Positions 20,817 to 28,598 of a DNA stretch of 64,000 bases are shown piece by piece. How positions within the stretch are numbered: position 1 is the stretch's first letter; every line of letters starts with the position of its first letter. A model generated the notes under the pieces. That model saw nothing but the letters and a program-made list of their open reading frames with translations, was not told where the DNA came from and did not search any database. A program made the translations under genes and the position numbers. This DNA comes from Proteus columbae. Lineage in GTDB: Bacteria; Pseudomonadota; Gammaproteobacteria; Enterobacterales; Enterobacteriaceae. Location: the NCBI RefSeq assembly GCF_009914335.1, contig NZ_CP043925.1, positions 1,612,001 to 1,676,000 of the forward strand, written 5' to 3'.

Positions 20817-21482
20817 ATGGACAAATCAAAGGACAACAGAATGAAGGTGCTAAGGCGACGACGCTGTAAAATATGTAAGGAATGGTTTCATCCTAAATAC
20901 AGTAATATTTGGTGGTGTTGCCCAGAACACGGAGCAGAACTGGCAATAAAACAAAGGAATAAGGAAAAAGAAAAAGCGTTAGTAAAACTCAAAAAGGCAC
21001 AAAGAGAAAAGGAAATCAAAGCAAGAGACAAACTCAAAGCCCGCAAGTTAGCAGTAAAACCTACCTCATATTTTATCAAACAAGCTCAAACTGCGTTTAA
21101 TCAATACATCAGGCTCAGAGATCATGATGAGCCTTGTATTAGTTGTGGTGAAACTAATCCTCCAGATTTACATGGAGGACAATGGGATTGTGGCCATTTT
21201 TTATCTGTGGGTTCACACCCTGAGCTGAGATTTGATGAACGTAATGCATATAAGCAATGTAAATCATGTAATGGTGGATCAGGGCGATTTACGCATAAAA
21301 ATGCCAGTGTAAGTCAAAAGTATGAGGAAAAACTTATCGAAAAATTTGGTCAAGAATTAGTTGATTGGCTACGAGGGCCTCATGAGCTTCCGCATTGGCG
21401 ACGCGAAGATTATATCCAGATACGAGATAAATACAGAGAGAAGGTCAGGCAATTAAAACGAGAAAGAGAGATGAAGGTGTAA
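20817..21482 (+). CDS. ninG: recombination endonuclease NinG (Rap)
   Basis: A 221-residue protein matching lambda NinG along its length: zinc cysteines in RRRCKICKEWFHP and WWCCPEHG, a charged helix, then RKLAVKPTSYFIKQAQ, CISCG and the NERNxxKQCxxCN box. Rap resolves D-loops and Holliday-like joints. A TTG at 20811 extends the frame, but the ATG at 20817 has a better-placed GAGGA. Confidence 0.92.
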   Translation: MDKSKDNRMKVLRRRRCKICKEWFHPKYSNIWWCCPEHGAELAIKQRNKEKEKALVKLKKAQREKEIKARDKLKARKLAVKPTSYFIKQAQTAFNQYIRLRDHDEPCISCGETNPPDLHGGQWDCGHFLSVGSHPELRFDERNAYKQCKSCNGGSGRFTHKNASVSQKYEEKLIEKFGQELVDWLRGPHELPHWRREDYIQIRDKYREKVRQLKREREMKV

Positions 21483-21531
21483 GTGATTAATTAATAGGCA
21501 ACAAGGTAACAAATGGTTTGGAGAAGTCTGT

Positions 21532-21930
21532 ATGAGAGATATGCAGGAAGTTTTATCGCGTTGGGGAGCGTGGTGTGCTAATGAGGGAAATAGTATCGAT
21601 TACTCATCAATTGCCGCAGGTTTTAAAGGATTAATTCCAAGCTCAAGACGAAGCCGAGAGCAATGTTCAGATGATGATGGCTTAAAAATAAATAAAGCGG
21701 TATTACATTTAAAGGTAAATAATAGTTACTTGTTTCAGTTGGTTATTATGTACTATGTGAAGAATTATCCTTTGCGTTCAATGGCTTCAAAACTCGGTAT
21801 TTCTCATAACGAAGTGGCTAAGCGATTGCAGACAGCGGAAGGATTTATTGAGGGATGTCTATCGGTTGATAACGTAAAATTAGACATGGATAAAATAATT
21901 AGAAAACACCACATTTATAGTCTTGTGTAA
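21532..21930 (+). CDS. Q: late antitermination protein Q
   Basis: A 132-residue protein of the phage 82/YdfT Q family: MRDMQEVLSRWGAWCANEG, SSIAAGFKGLIPSS, and an HTH in LRSMASKLGISHNEVAKRLQTAEGFIEG. It binds near the late promoter and modifies RNA polymerase so that late genes are read. Last gene of the early rightward operon. Confidence 0.9.
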   Translation: MRDMQEVLSRWGAWCANEGNSIDYSSIAAGFKGLIPSSRRSREQCSDDDGLKINKAVLHLKVNNSYLFQLVIMYYVKNYPLRSMASKLGISHNEVAKRLQTAEGFIEGCLSVDNVKLDMDKIIRKHHIYSLV

Positions 21931-22022
21931 TTACAAAACACAATATATTGTGTTAATAATGATTTCAATGTTACATGATTATCTATTGAAAACCTCGTGA
22001 GTATAGCGGGGTTATGTTTTTT
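21923..22022 (+). promoter_or_regulatory. candidate late promoter pR' and early late-terminator
   Basis: TTGTGT (21923), 17 bases, TATTGT (21946) overlaps an 18-base palindrome AACACAATATATTGTGTT (21937-21954). A hairpin AACCTCG/CGGGGTT with a T-run follows at 21991-22022. Promoter, then terminator right behind Q, is the arrangement Q acts on; no qut site was identified. Confidence 0.45.
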
Positions 22023-22269
22023 AGGGGCATACTTAACCTGATTTACCGCAAAAAAATAAAGTTTGCTATCTGAATTTTTCTATGGCTTAATAGCGTCACT
22101 GGTTTGGAAGTACAGGCCTATTTATGTTAGTCAGTTTAAAGTTGTTCCCGTTTAGCGTTATCCTCGATACCTCTTCATTGTGAATTCCTTCTAATTAATA
22201 CCCATAAGTAAAAATACAAAACAAACCGCATATGCCTTATGGCAAATTAAATAAATTAAAGGAAATTCT

Positions 22270-22482
22270 ATGTCTAATACAATGACTGGTACAGTAAAAT
22301 GGTTCGATGAAGGTAAAGGTTTTGGTTTTATTACTCCAGCTGATGGCAGCAAAGATGTATTCGTACATTTCTCTGCAATCCAAAGTGATAGCTTCAAAAC
22401 ATTAGCTGAAGGTCAACAAGTTTCATTCACCATGGAAAATGGTATGAAAGGCCCAGCAGCAGGCAACGTGGTGGCTCTCTAA
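22270..22482 (+). CDS. cold-shock protein, CspA family (phage-borne)
   Basis: A 70-residue single cold-shock domain with RNP1 KGFGFITP and RNP2 VFVHFSAI: an RNA chaperone that melts structure in cold-shocked RNA. It has a long leader (about 250 bases from the hairpin after Q), as in csp genes, although I saw no clear cold box. It is followed by a YmcF/YnfQ-like ORF, the same pairing as in E. coli prophage csp genes. Confidence 0.92.
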   Translation: MSNTMTGTVKWFDEGKGFGFITPADGSKDVFVHFSAIQSDSFKTLAEGQQVSFTMENGMKGPAAGNVVAL

Positions 22483-22489
22483 AGGCGCT

Positions 22490-22630
22490 ATTACTATTCG
22501 CCTCTATTTTAAATGCCCTTGTTGTAGCGGTTCACAATATAGAACATCACAATTTGATGTCACAGTGAACAATCCACACGGCGCAAAATGTATCTTTTGC
22601 AAAAGTGTGATGACAGCTCAAATGAGTTAA
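22490..22630 (+). CDS. YmcF/YnfQ-like small zinc-ribbon protein, apparent ATT start
   Basis: A 46-residue ORF 7 bases after the csp stop: CPCC and CIFC cysteine pairs around YRTSQFDVTVNNPHGAK suggest a zinc ribbon. No ATG, GTG or TTG lies in frame before the first CPCC. An AAAGG overlapping the csp stop is 4 bases before ATT at 22490, giving (M)TIRLYFKCPCC. From memory, E. coli YmcF and YnfQ, made from csp operons, also start at AUU; the fit supports a real, non-standard start. Confidence 0.75.
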   Translation: MTIRLYFKCPCCSGSQYRTSQFDVTVNNPHGAKCIFCKSVMTAQMS

Positions 22631-22653
22631 GCATTAAATAGTTGAATATACAA

Positions 22654-22677
22654 AACCTCGCTTCGGCGGGGTTTTTT
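22654..22677 (+). terminator. terminator after csp and YmcF-like gene
   Basis: AACCTCGC-TTCG-GCGGGGTT followed by T: a UUCG hairpin with one G-U pair. Confidence 0.88.
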
Positions 22678-22727
22678 GCTATCTACAATCTCATATTAGT
22701 TAAAGATAAAAAATTTAGATTTTAGGG

Positions 22728-22755
22728 CTTGAAAAATACTTGCTCGTTCATATTT
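22728..22755 (+). promoter_or_regulatory. candidate heat-shock (sigma-32) promoter of hsp20
   Basis: CTTGAAA (22728-22734) equals the sigma-32 -35 consensus, and 14 bases on lies CATATTTA, a fair match to the CCCCATnTA -10. It lies 59 bases before the hsp20 start and just after the previous terminator. Confidence 0.5.
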
Positions 22756-22813
22756 ATATTTTGGGTAAATAAGATACCGCCCATAATTCACTAAATACTG
22801 AAGGAGGAGTTAT

Positions 22814-23272
22814 ATGCCTAACATTAAACCTTTTTCATTATTCCCAACATTATCTGACAACTTGCTTTCAAATCGTTTTGATCAGATAGATCGCCTGTTT
22901 AGTCAGTTAACAGGCAGTAAGCCTATTGCATCACCTGTACAGACTTATAACCTGAAACAGATTGATGATAACCATTATGAACTGACGGTGAGTGTGCCTG
23001 GATATCAAGAAAATGACTTATCGGTTTCATTGAAAGGAAGTCGTTTATTGATTGAAGGGAAAAAAGAAGAAAAATCAGAAGAAGACAATGATAAATGGCT
23101 CCACCGAGGCATATCTCAAGGGCAATTTACATTGCAGTTTGACCTCGGTAAAAATGTTAAAATAGATAAAGCGGATTTATCAAGTGGGCTTCTGACTATT
23201 GCTATTGAGTATGAGTTGCCTGAAGAAGAAAAACGGCAAACAATAGCGATAGAAAATAAAGATAAAAAATAA
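22814..23272 (+). CDS. small heat-shock protein Hsp20 (IbpA/B-like), phage-borne
   Basis: A 152-residue alpha-crystallin domain protein: QTYNLKQIDDNHYELTVSVPGY at the strand start, LLIEGKKEE and the closing SGLLTIAIEYELPEE. It holds unfolding proteins for later refolding. A strong AGGAGGAG ribosome site lies before the ATG. It forms its own unit with a heat-shock-like promoter and a terminator, so it is cargo rather than a phage structural gene. Confidence 0.9.
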   Translation: MPNIKPFSLFPTLSDNLLSNRFDQIDRLFSQLTGSKPIASPVQTYNLKQIDDNHYELTVSVPGYQENDLSVSLKGSRLLIEGKKEEKSEEDNDKWLHRGISQGQFTLQFDLGKNVKIDKADLSSGLLTIAIEYELPEEEKRQTIAIENKDKK

Positions 23273-23295
23273 TTGGGTTAGATAACGTGAATAAG

Positions 23296-23333
23296 ATTAA
23301 GGCTACGCATAATGTGTAGCCTTAATTGTTTTT
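23296..23333 (+). terminator. terminator of hsp20
   Basis: Perfect 11-bp stem ATTAAGGCTAC/GTAGCCTTAAT with a 9-base loop, then T-rich. Confidence 0.88.
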
Positions 23334-23448
23334 GTCAGGGGATAAATTGTATTAACTTAGATTTTGGTTGGCTGTGATCGAGGGGGAACACAACTAAATC
23401 TAATATAGGATTTAGTTGGTTCTGGAAATAACCTAAAAATTGCAAGGG

Positions 23449-23952
23449 TTAGTTTGAAATCTGTGGTGTACTCATTTGAGTTTCTCGGAAACTGTCGTCT
23501 AGCGCAAAGCGGATAGATGATGCGAGAGTGATAGTTCCGTTAAGGTTATTATATAACGGACCATTAAGCACAGACGGCATAACATATCCAGAAGGTGTAG
23601 TATTTCTAAACCCAGGAGAGCCCCAATAATCCTGCGCACGACTTAATAGCAAATCATCACTAAGATTTAAATCTGTAGATAGAACAGCCCAATTGTGTTG
23701 GCGAAGTAATGCAGCATAGCGTTCTGCAGTTGCCATAACTGTAGATGGCTGAATCTGAAAGCTGAAGCAGACACGAACAAAAGTCTCAAACTGTAGAGGA
23801 CTCTTACCAGCTTCAATTTTCGTCCATGCGCTAGGTGTTTTACCTATCAAATCAGCTACTTGGGCTTGGTGTGTTCCTCGCTCTATTCGCAGTTCACGTA
23901 AAAGGATTAAGCAAATACTTGAATATGTTGTAATGTTTTCTACTCTGGACAT
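23449..23952 (-). CDS. helix-turn-helix regulator (XRE type)
   Basis: A 167-residue protein. Residues 15-65 form an XRE-like HTH (RIERGTHQAQVADLIGKTPSAWTKIEAGKS). The rest (LNLSDDLLLSRAQDYWGSP...) is unfamiliar. It is the only protein gene on the minus strand in the Q-to-lysis stretch and is separated from late genes, so it is probably expressed in the lysogen. Inverted GTTCC...GGAAC repeats before it suggest self-regulation. Confidence 0.75.
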   Translation of the reverse strand: MSRVENITTYSSICLILLRELRIERGTHQAQVADLIGKTPSAWTKIEAGKSPLQFETFVRVCFSFQIQPSTVMATAERYAALLRQHNWAVLSTDLNLSDDLLLSRAQDYWGSPGFRNTTPSGYVMPSVLNGPLYNNLNGTITLASSIRFALDDSFRETQMSTPQISN

Positions 23953-24000
23953 GACAAAATTGTTCCTATTGATTTCAGTTCAGGTAATATAACACAATTG

Positions 24001-24036
24001 GTTCCGTAGTGGAATGTATTAGTTCCTGTGAGGAAC
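24001..24036. promoter_or_regulatory. candidate operators of the XRE regulator
   Basis: GTTCC-TGTGA-GGAAC is a perfect palindrome at 24022-24036; GTTCC-GTAGT-GGAAT at 24001-24015 is one base off; another TGTTCC half-site is at 23961. All are within 90 bases upstream of the regulator's start. Confidence 0.5.
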
Positions 24037-24326
24037 TTGTTTGTTTTTATTTTGTTCGATTGATGGCTTTTCTGGGTAAACTGTGTTTTATTTGATTGAT
24101 AGTTTTTTTATTAAATCATGAAGTAAAAGCGATGTGTTCATAGGCTGTTATTGTGTATAAAATCACAGAAATGTTGTCTTTAATATAGTAGGTGAACAAT
24201 AATGTTTGCAACTTTGCTTTTAGTACGGAGTGGTCTGTCAGATTAGATTTATTTTTGTGTTATAACTATGTTATATCAAATTTGAACAGATACATTTGAT
24301 TGTGAGGGAAATACTTTATACACAAT

Positions 24327-24431
24327 AAAAAAATGCCGATACGCTAGGAGTCATATCGGCATATAAAATAAACGCAAGAAGCAATGTAAGTCATGTCGTA
24401 CTAATTCATATCAAACCTGTCAATTTGATAT
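24327..24431 (-). ncRNA. RyhB-like iron-responsive small RNA in the prophage
   Basis: About 105 nt, minus strand. In order: a 7-bp hairpin (TATCAAA/TTTGATA), the core ACGACAT-5-ACATTGCTTC (24378-24399), a U/A-rich Hfq-like stretch, then a perfect 9-bp terminator stem ATGCCGATA/TATCGGCAT ending in seven U. E. coli RyhB has the same two core blocks with the same 5-base gap. A Fur-box promoter lies directly upstream. RyhB pairs with and destabilises mRNAs for iron-using proteins with Hfq's help. Start point is inferred from the -10. Confidence 0.85.
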
Positions 24432-24437
24432 ATATTA

Positions 24438-24466
24438 ATGATAATCATTCTCATTAATATATTCAA
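24438..24466 (-). promoter_or_regulatory. promoter of the RyhB-like RNA with Fur box
   Basis: Minus-strand -35 TTGAAT (24461-24466), 17-base spacer, -10 TATCAT (24438-24443). Overlapping it, plus-strand TGATAATCATTCTCA (24439-24453) matches the 7-1-7 Fur box at 14 of 15 bases. Fur with iron would block RNA polymerase here. Confidence 0.85.
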
Positions 24467-24595
24467 CCCTAAATTAAATAAGGTTACCTTGTAGCCTTTC
24501 CGTCTACGCCGACCACAGAATCAACACCCACTTATACCGTTCACACAAGAGCTGTGAGTCGGCTCCTTATTAACTAAAATAAATCGGTAAATGTT

Positions 24596-25018
24596 ATGTC
24601 AAAAGAGATAAGCGAATTACAGTTTAGTCTTCACTATGCCTCAGAAACAGACAGTGAAATGAATACTTCAGCCATTTTAACGGCGAATATCCATACGGCT
24701 GATGGTGAAACTCAACAACTGACACAACTAATTTGCACGACATCTCCCGCAGGTAAAAAGCAATATCGAATCGGCACACAAAAGATTAATGATGCAGGCG
24801 ACCCATTGCTGGTGGCGATTGAATCTTATTGGCGCAAAAATACACAAGAGAGCTGTGTTTATTTGTTAGAGAAAGCGAAGCAATTTATTCAGGGACACTT
24901 ACAACAAACGAATACATGGATATCCATGTACGGCCTTGTGATTGTTTCTAATGCGTCACTTGAAGAGCAGTTGCCTGAAGGTTTATTAAAAGCACTTAAA
25001 GTATCAATACCCGCCTAA
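24596..25018 (+). CDS. phage protein before lysis genes, unknown
   Basis: A 140-residue acidic protein (MSKEISELQFSLHYASETDSE...) with no membrane span or signal peptide. First of the lysis-side rightward genes. I do not recognise it. The 110 bases before it contain a weak inverted repeat (GAGC/GCTC) but no clear promoter. Confidence 0.6.
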   Translation: MSKEISELQFSLHYASETDSEMNTSAILTANIHTADGETQQLTQLICTTSPAGKKQYRIGTQKINDAGDPLLVAIESYWRKNTQESCVYLLEKAKQFIQGHLQQTNTWISMYGLVIVSNASLEEQLPEGLLKALKVSIPA

Positions 25019-25082
25019 TTTTTATCGTTTCACTTTAACTCTCTCACACTAATTATCAACGGACACTCCTCAGGGGGTGACT

Positions 25083-25352
25083 ATGCGTATGGAAAAATTA
25101 ACCAATGTAACTTATGGAACCGCAGGCTTAACGGCATTTTTTGCCAGCCTCTCATTATATGAATGGGGATTTGTTATCGGGATGGCGTTTAGCATGGTTC
25201 TCGGTTTAGCTACTTATTTTATGACTCGTCGAGAGCAGCGAAAACGCACTCAATTATTTGAAGAGCTTGTTCGTCATGTTGATCCACAAAACCCGACTGA
25301 AACGTTAAAAAGGCTTGCTGAATTAATGGTGAAAGCGCCAAAGGATATTTAA
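25083..25352 (+). CDS. holin
   Basis: An 89-residue class II-like holin: two hydrophobic spans (about 9-26 and 31-48), a short turn and a strongly basic then helical tail (TRREQRKRTQLFEELV). The start ATG-CGT-ATG-GAA offers two initiation codons separated by Arg, like the dual start of lambda S (holin and antiholin). It ends at the first base of the lysozyme gene. Confidence 0.85.
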   Translation: MRMEKLTNVTYGTAGLTAFFASLSLYEWGFVIGMAFSMVLGLATYFMTRREQRKRTQLFEELVRHVDPQNPTETLKRLAELMVKAPKDI

Positions 25353-25822
25353 TGTCTCTCAAACAGAAAATAGCTGCGCTAACAACTGCGGGAGCAACAG
25401 CAATCGCGTTAGTTGTCATCGCCCATTTTGAGGGTGTGCATTATGAACCTTATCGTGATGTGGCAGGCGTTCTAACGGTTTGTTATGGGCACACAGGCAA
25501 AGACATTATTCAAGGTAAGATATACACACAACAAGAATGTGATACGTTATTACAAAACGATTTTATTAAGACACAACAGCAAGTCGATGTATTAATCAAA
25601 GTCCCACTCGATGACTACACCAAAGCTGCTTTATATTCCTTTGCTTTTAATGTGGGAACAACTGCATTTGCTCGCTCAACATTACTTAAGAAACTAAATG
25701 CGGGTGATAGAGCGGGTGCCTGTGAAGAAATAAAACGTTGGGTTTATGCAGGCGGAAAGGTTTGGCGAGGGCTTGTCAGTCGTCGAGAGGCGGAGTCAGC
25801 ACTATGTCATGGAAACCTTTAA
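25352..25822 (+). CDS. SAR endolysin (T4-type lysozyme)
   Basis: A 156-residue glycoside hydrolase family 24 muramidase. The catalytic Glu-8-Asp-5-Thr set is E27, D36 and T42 in HFEGVHYEPYRDVAGVLTV. The N-terminal hydrophobic stretch (about 8-24; AALTTAGATAIALVVIA) is rich in Gly/Ala/Thr, typical of a signal-arrest-release anchor that lets the enzyme wait in the membrane until the holin depolarises it. Confidence 0.92.
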   Translation: MSLKQKIAALTTAGATAIALVVIAHFEGVHYEPYRDVAGVLTVCYGHTGKDIIQGKIYTQQECDTLLQNDFIKTQQQVDVLIKVPLDDYTKAALYSFAFNVGTTAFARSTLLKKLNAGDRAGACEEIKRWVYAGGKVWRGLVSRREAESALCHGNL

Positions 25823-25962
25823 TCGTCATTATCGGCTTTATCCTTGTATTACTCATTACAGTCGCTGGTGGCATTTATCTCTCGATTGATAACTCATGTA
25901 TTAAAGATCACGTTAGTTTAGAAAAACGCTGTCAGATTGCACTCTCACATCATCGGTACTAA
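25804..25962 (+). CDS. small membrane protein between lysozyme and Rz
   Basis: A 52-residue protein from ATG 25804 (MSWKPLIVIIGFILVLLIT...): one membrane span then a short C-terminal domain with two Cys (NSCIKDHVSLEKRCQIAL). It overlaps the lysozyme end by 19 bases. Unknown; position suggests a lysis accessory. Confidence 0.6.
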   Translation: MSWKPLIVIIGFILVLLITVAGGIYLSIDNSCIKDHVSLEKRCQIALSHHRY

Positions 25963-25964
25963 TC

Positions 25965-26426
25965 ATGAAATACGGGAAACTCTATGCTGTCATTGCGATG
26001 GTAGGCATTATTGTGGGTGGCTATTGGGTGATTAGCTGGCAAGCTAACAGGATTAATTTACTGATAGATACCAACAAAAAACTGACAGTGGCTCTTGAAG
26101 AACAGAAGTCTATTAATACTGATTATCAAGCACGCATAATGAGATTAAATCAGTTGGATATTCAATATACGCAGGAGTTAGCGAATGCCAAGAATGAAAT
26201 TAGTCGCTTGCGTGATATTAGCGAGCGTCATCCTGAGCGGGTGTATATCAAAGCCGAGTGCCCAAAAAGCAAAACCACTTCCGCCACCAGCTTGGCTTCT
26301 GCAACCACCGCCCGACCTACTGACACCGCTATCCGGAATTATTGGTTACTCCGAGAGCGAATTGCAGAGTCAGAAAAAATAATTAGAGGATTGCAGGATT
26401 ATGTAAGACAAGAGTGTGCGAAATAA
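25965..26426 (+). CDS. Rz: i-spanin Rz
   Basis: A 153-residue inner-membrane spanin: N-terminal anchor (about 7-24), a long periplasmic coiled coil (TNKKLTVALEEQKSIN..., ELANAKNEISRLRDI) and a C-terminal helix RERIAESEKIIRGLQDYVRQECAK typical of Rz. With Rz1 it fuses inner and outer membranes at the end of lysis. Confidence 0.92.
   Translation: MKYGKLYAVIAMVGIIVGGYWVISWQANRINLLIDTNKKLTVALEEQKSINTDYQARIMRLNQLDIQYTQELANAKNEISRLRDISERHPERVYIKAECPKSKTTSATSLASATTARPTDTAIRNYWLLRERIAESEKIIRGLQDYVRQECAK
26185..26382 (+). CDS. Rz1: o-spanin lipoprotein Rz1, nested in Rz
   Basis: A 65-residue lipoprotein in the +1 frame wholly inside Rz. Signal peptide with lipobox LSGC (Cys about 20), then a proline-rich mature part (KPLPPPAWLLQPPPDLL), the hallmark of Rz1. 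A shorter start (MKLVAC...) at 26194 is possible. Confidence 0.9.
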   Translation: MPRMKLVACVILASVILSGCISKPSAQKAKPLPPPAWLLQPPPDLLTPLSGIIGYSESELQSQKK

Positions 26427-26455
26427 AAAAGCCCTGCATAGTGAGTGCTAGGGCT
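26425..26455 (-). terminator. terminator of hchA
   Basis: Minus strand AGCCCT...AGGGCT with a 14-base loop, then six T; it lies between the convergent Rz and hchA genes. Confidence 0.8.
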
Positions 26456-26489
26456 AATTAAATTAATATGTAAAGTCACGTATTAGGCA

Positions 26490-27341
26490 TTAATTCGCAT
26501 AAGCTGTTAGCATTTCTTGTGCAGCAAGCTTACCTAGTGCATTAGCTGCAAAAGGGCTGTCGCCGGTTAAAAGCTTACGATCTTTATGTACTCGGCCAGT
26601 AATATCATCATTGACGATATTCATTCCCATTTTTTTCAGTTCTTCACCGAAGTACCAAGTTAGATGACCTGGCATATAGCCTATATCTGGTGTTTGTTTG
26701 TCCGCTGAATCTGGGAATGCACAAATCGAATATCCATTTAGCGGATTATTACCATGGCGAAGCGCAAGAAAAGCGGCTGGACCATGGCAAAGAGAGATAA
26801 CGAAGCGATCATTTTCGATTGCCCATTGTAGTGCGATAGCAACATCTTTACTTTCAGGTAAGCCAATAAGAGCGCCATGACCACCGGGAACAAATATTGC
26901 TGCATATTCACTATTTGCATTTAGGTTTTGGACAATATCTGCCAATTTTTTTGGATTATGGAATTGAGATTTATGTTGTTCAAAAAATGAGATCACTTTT
27001 TCATCTTTTCGTGGCATAGCCCAGTATTCAAATTTTGTCATCAAACCCGAAATAGTCGCGACTTCGAATTCGAAACCAGCAGCATGCAGATGGTACAAAG
27101 GTAATAAGGTTTCAATCGGATGGTTACCCGTTGAAAATAACTTACCATTGTCTGTTGGCAAATAACGTTCGTCAGCAGCAATCACTAGAATTTTTTGCTT
27201 GCCAGTATACGGTTTTGGATAGTCCACCCCATCAAGATCAGAAACGGGATTGGTATATTGACTTAGTGAATATTCTGAAGGGAAAAATGCATTATCTTCA
27301 GCCATATCAATCTGTGGGTTCTTATTTGATTGAACGGTCAT
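26490..27341 (-). CDS. hchA: Hsp31 chaperone/protein deglycase HchA, phage-borne
   Basis: A 283-residue DJ-1/PfpI protein, the same length as E. coli HchA. The nucleophile Cys elbow SLCHGPAAFL, the acidic VPGGHGALIGLPES loop and TGDSPFAANALGKLAAQEML at the C-terminus are present. The family converts methylglyoxal to lactate, repairs glycated proteins and acts as a holding chaperone. It lies on the opposite strand between lysis and packaging genes with its own terminator, so is lysogen-expressed cargo. Confidence 0.92.
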   Translation of the reverse strand: MTVQSNKNPQIDMAEDNAFFPSEYSLSQYTNPVSDLDGVDYPKPYTGKQKILVIAADERYLPTDNGKLFSTGNHPIETLLPLYHLHAAGFEFEVATISGLMTKFEYWAMPRKDEKVISFFEQHKSQFHNPKKLADIVQNLNANSEYAAIFVPGGHGALIGLPESKDVAIALQWAIENDRFVISLCHGPAAFLALRHGNNPLNGYSICAFPDSADKQTPDIGYMPGHLTWYFGEELKKMGMNIVNDDITGRVHKDRKLLTGDSPFAANALGKLAAQEMLTAYAN

Positions 27342-27590
27342 AGTCTATTCCTTATTGTTACTCTGGTCTGTGGTTACTATGTTTGCAACTATTAACTATT
27401 TTTAATCAAGGCAATAATGGGTGTCAATATCCTGAAAGGATAGGTAAGAGTCGTTGATTATTCTCATTTTTATTGTGATGTTTGATATTACTAGCAATGC
27501 TAACGTTAGGTAGAAGAACAGGCGTGACGATGGAAAGACATCAATATATTTAATTCTACAAACGTCATTCATTGAGTGGCGTATATGGAT

Positions 27591-27621
27591 AGCCATCAGT
27601 TAATCGCTGGTGGCTTTTTTT
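27591..27621 (+). terminator. terminator-like hairpin before the packaging region
   Basis: AGCCATCAG/CTGGTGGCT (one G-U pair) with a 7-base loop and seven T. The 250 bases upstream, between hchA and here, hold no convincing gene, so it may end a short RNA or block read-through from lysis genes. Confidence 0.7.
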
Positions 27622-27776
27622 ATACGCATTTCATCGCTCATTCACAGAGCAATTCACAAACGTCGAATCCAATCACTTTGATATGAGCCTTCGAGGAAGT
27701 CAGTTATAGCTGGCGAGCTTCGACGGGCTGATTTTCTATGTGAACGAGGGTTCATTTCAAATGAAGGTAATACGCT

Positions 27777-28361
27777 ATGAATAAATCCTTAGTTTTTAAA
27801 GGTCATAAAATCACCCCATTTGATAAGGGGGATGGAAAAATCTGGTTTACCAACAAGCAACTTTCAGAATTGCTTGGATACAAAGATGAATCATCAGTAA
27901 CTCGTATCTTTAATCGAAATAAAGATGAGTTTACCGATGGCATGTCTCAGACGGTCAATTTGACCGTTAGTAGTAAAAACAATGAGATACAAAATAAAAG
28001 AGTGCGGATATTTTCGGTTAGAGGTGCTCATTTAGTCGGTATTCTCTCTAAAACTTAGATTGCTAAAGCACTTCGACGCTGGTTACTAGACTTAGCTGAG
28101 AAGGAGTCAAAACCTCAAGCAGAGCTAGCAAATCTTGATATGGATGAGCTCAAAAGCCTTACCATTAACGAAATGCAAAATAGATTAGTAGCGGCGGATA
28201 ATTGGTCTTTTGAAAATTTTGGTAAGAAAGGTAGTGACCTGATGAATTTGCGCAAGCGTCATTTGAAGAAAATACGCAAAGCAAAGAAAGCCATTATTGA
28301 TTTATCACAACTTACTTTACCTGATATGGGTGATTTTCCAGATGGAGGAGAACCCGCATGA
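27777..28361 (+). pseudogene. BRO-N domain antirepressor-like gene with in-frame amber stop
   Basis: One continuous frame of 194 codons broken by a single TAG at 28056-28058. Before it: a BRO-N domain (IWFTNKQLSELLGYKDES, FSVRGAHLVGILSKT). After it, in the same frame: IAKALRRWLLDLAEKE, which is the normal continuation of that domain, then a C-terminal helical region. A point change of a Gln, Glu or Lys codon would explain it. The product is truncated unless the amber is suppressed. RBS AAGG precedes the ATG. Confidence 0.8.
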
Positions 28362-28567
28362 ACCACGAACAATTCATAGAAAAGAACATACAGGCCGAGT
28401 TAAAGAAGCTCGGCTTTTCTTTATCTGTCACCCAGAGAGCAAGCTACATGGCAGTAGATCATTATCGCCGAATCGCTCAAGCGAGTAAGAAAGGGCGAAT
28501 GTTTGACGATTGCTTGCATATCGCCAAAGTATGGGCGAGTAAATTTGCTAAAGAGAAAACAAAATAG
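28358..28567 (+). CDS. small phage protein, unknown
   Basis: A 69-residue helical, basic protein (MNHEQFIEKNIQAELKKLGF...). Its ATG overlaps the stop of the BRO-like frame (ATGA), so translation was probably coupled to the full-length upstream product. No family recognised. Confidence 0.6.
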   Translation: MNHEQFIEKNIQAELKKLGFSLSVTQRASYMAVDHYRRIAQASKKGRMFDDCLHIAKVWASKFAKEKTK

Positions 28568-28598
28568 ACCCTAGTGATCTTTTTTATTGGAGAACATT

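Noticed and set aside
27402..27596. 64-residue minus-strand ORF before hchA
   Set aside because: No ribosome site or recognisable pattern; overlaps a terminator-like hairpin at its start.
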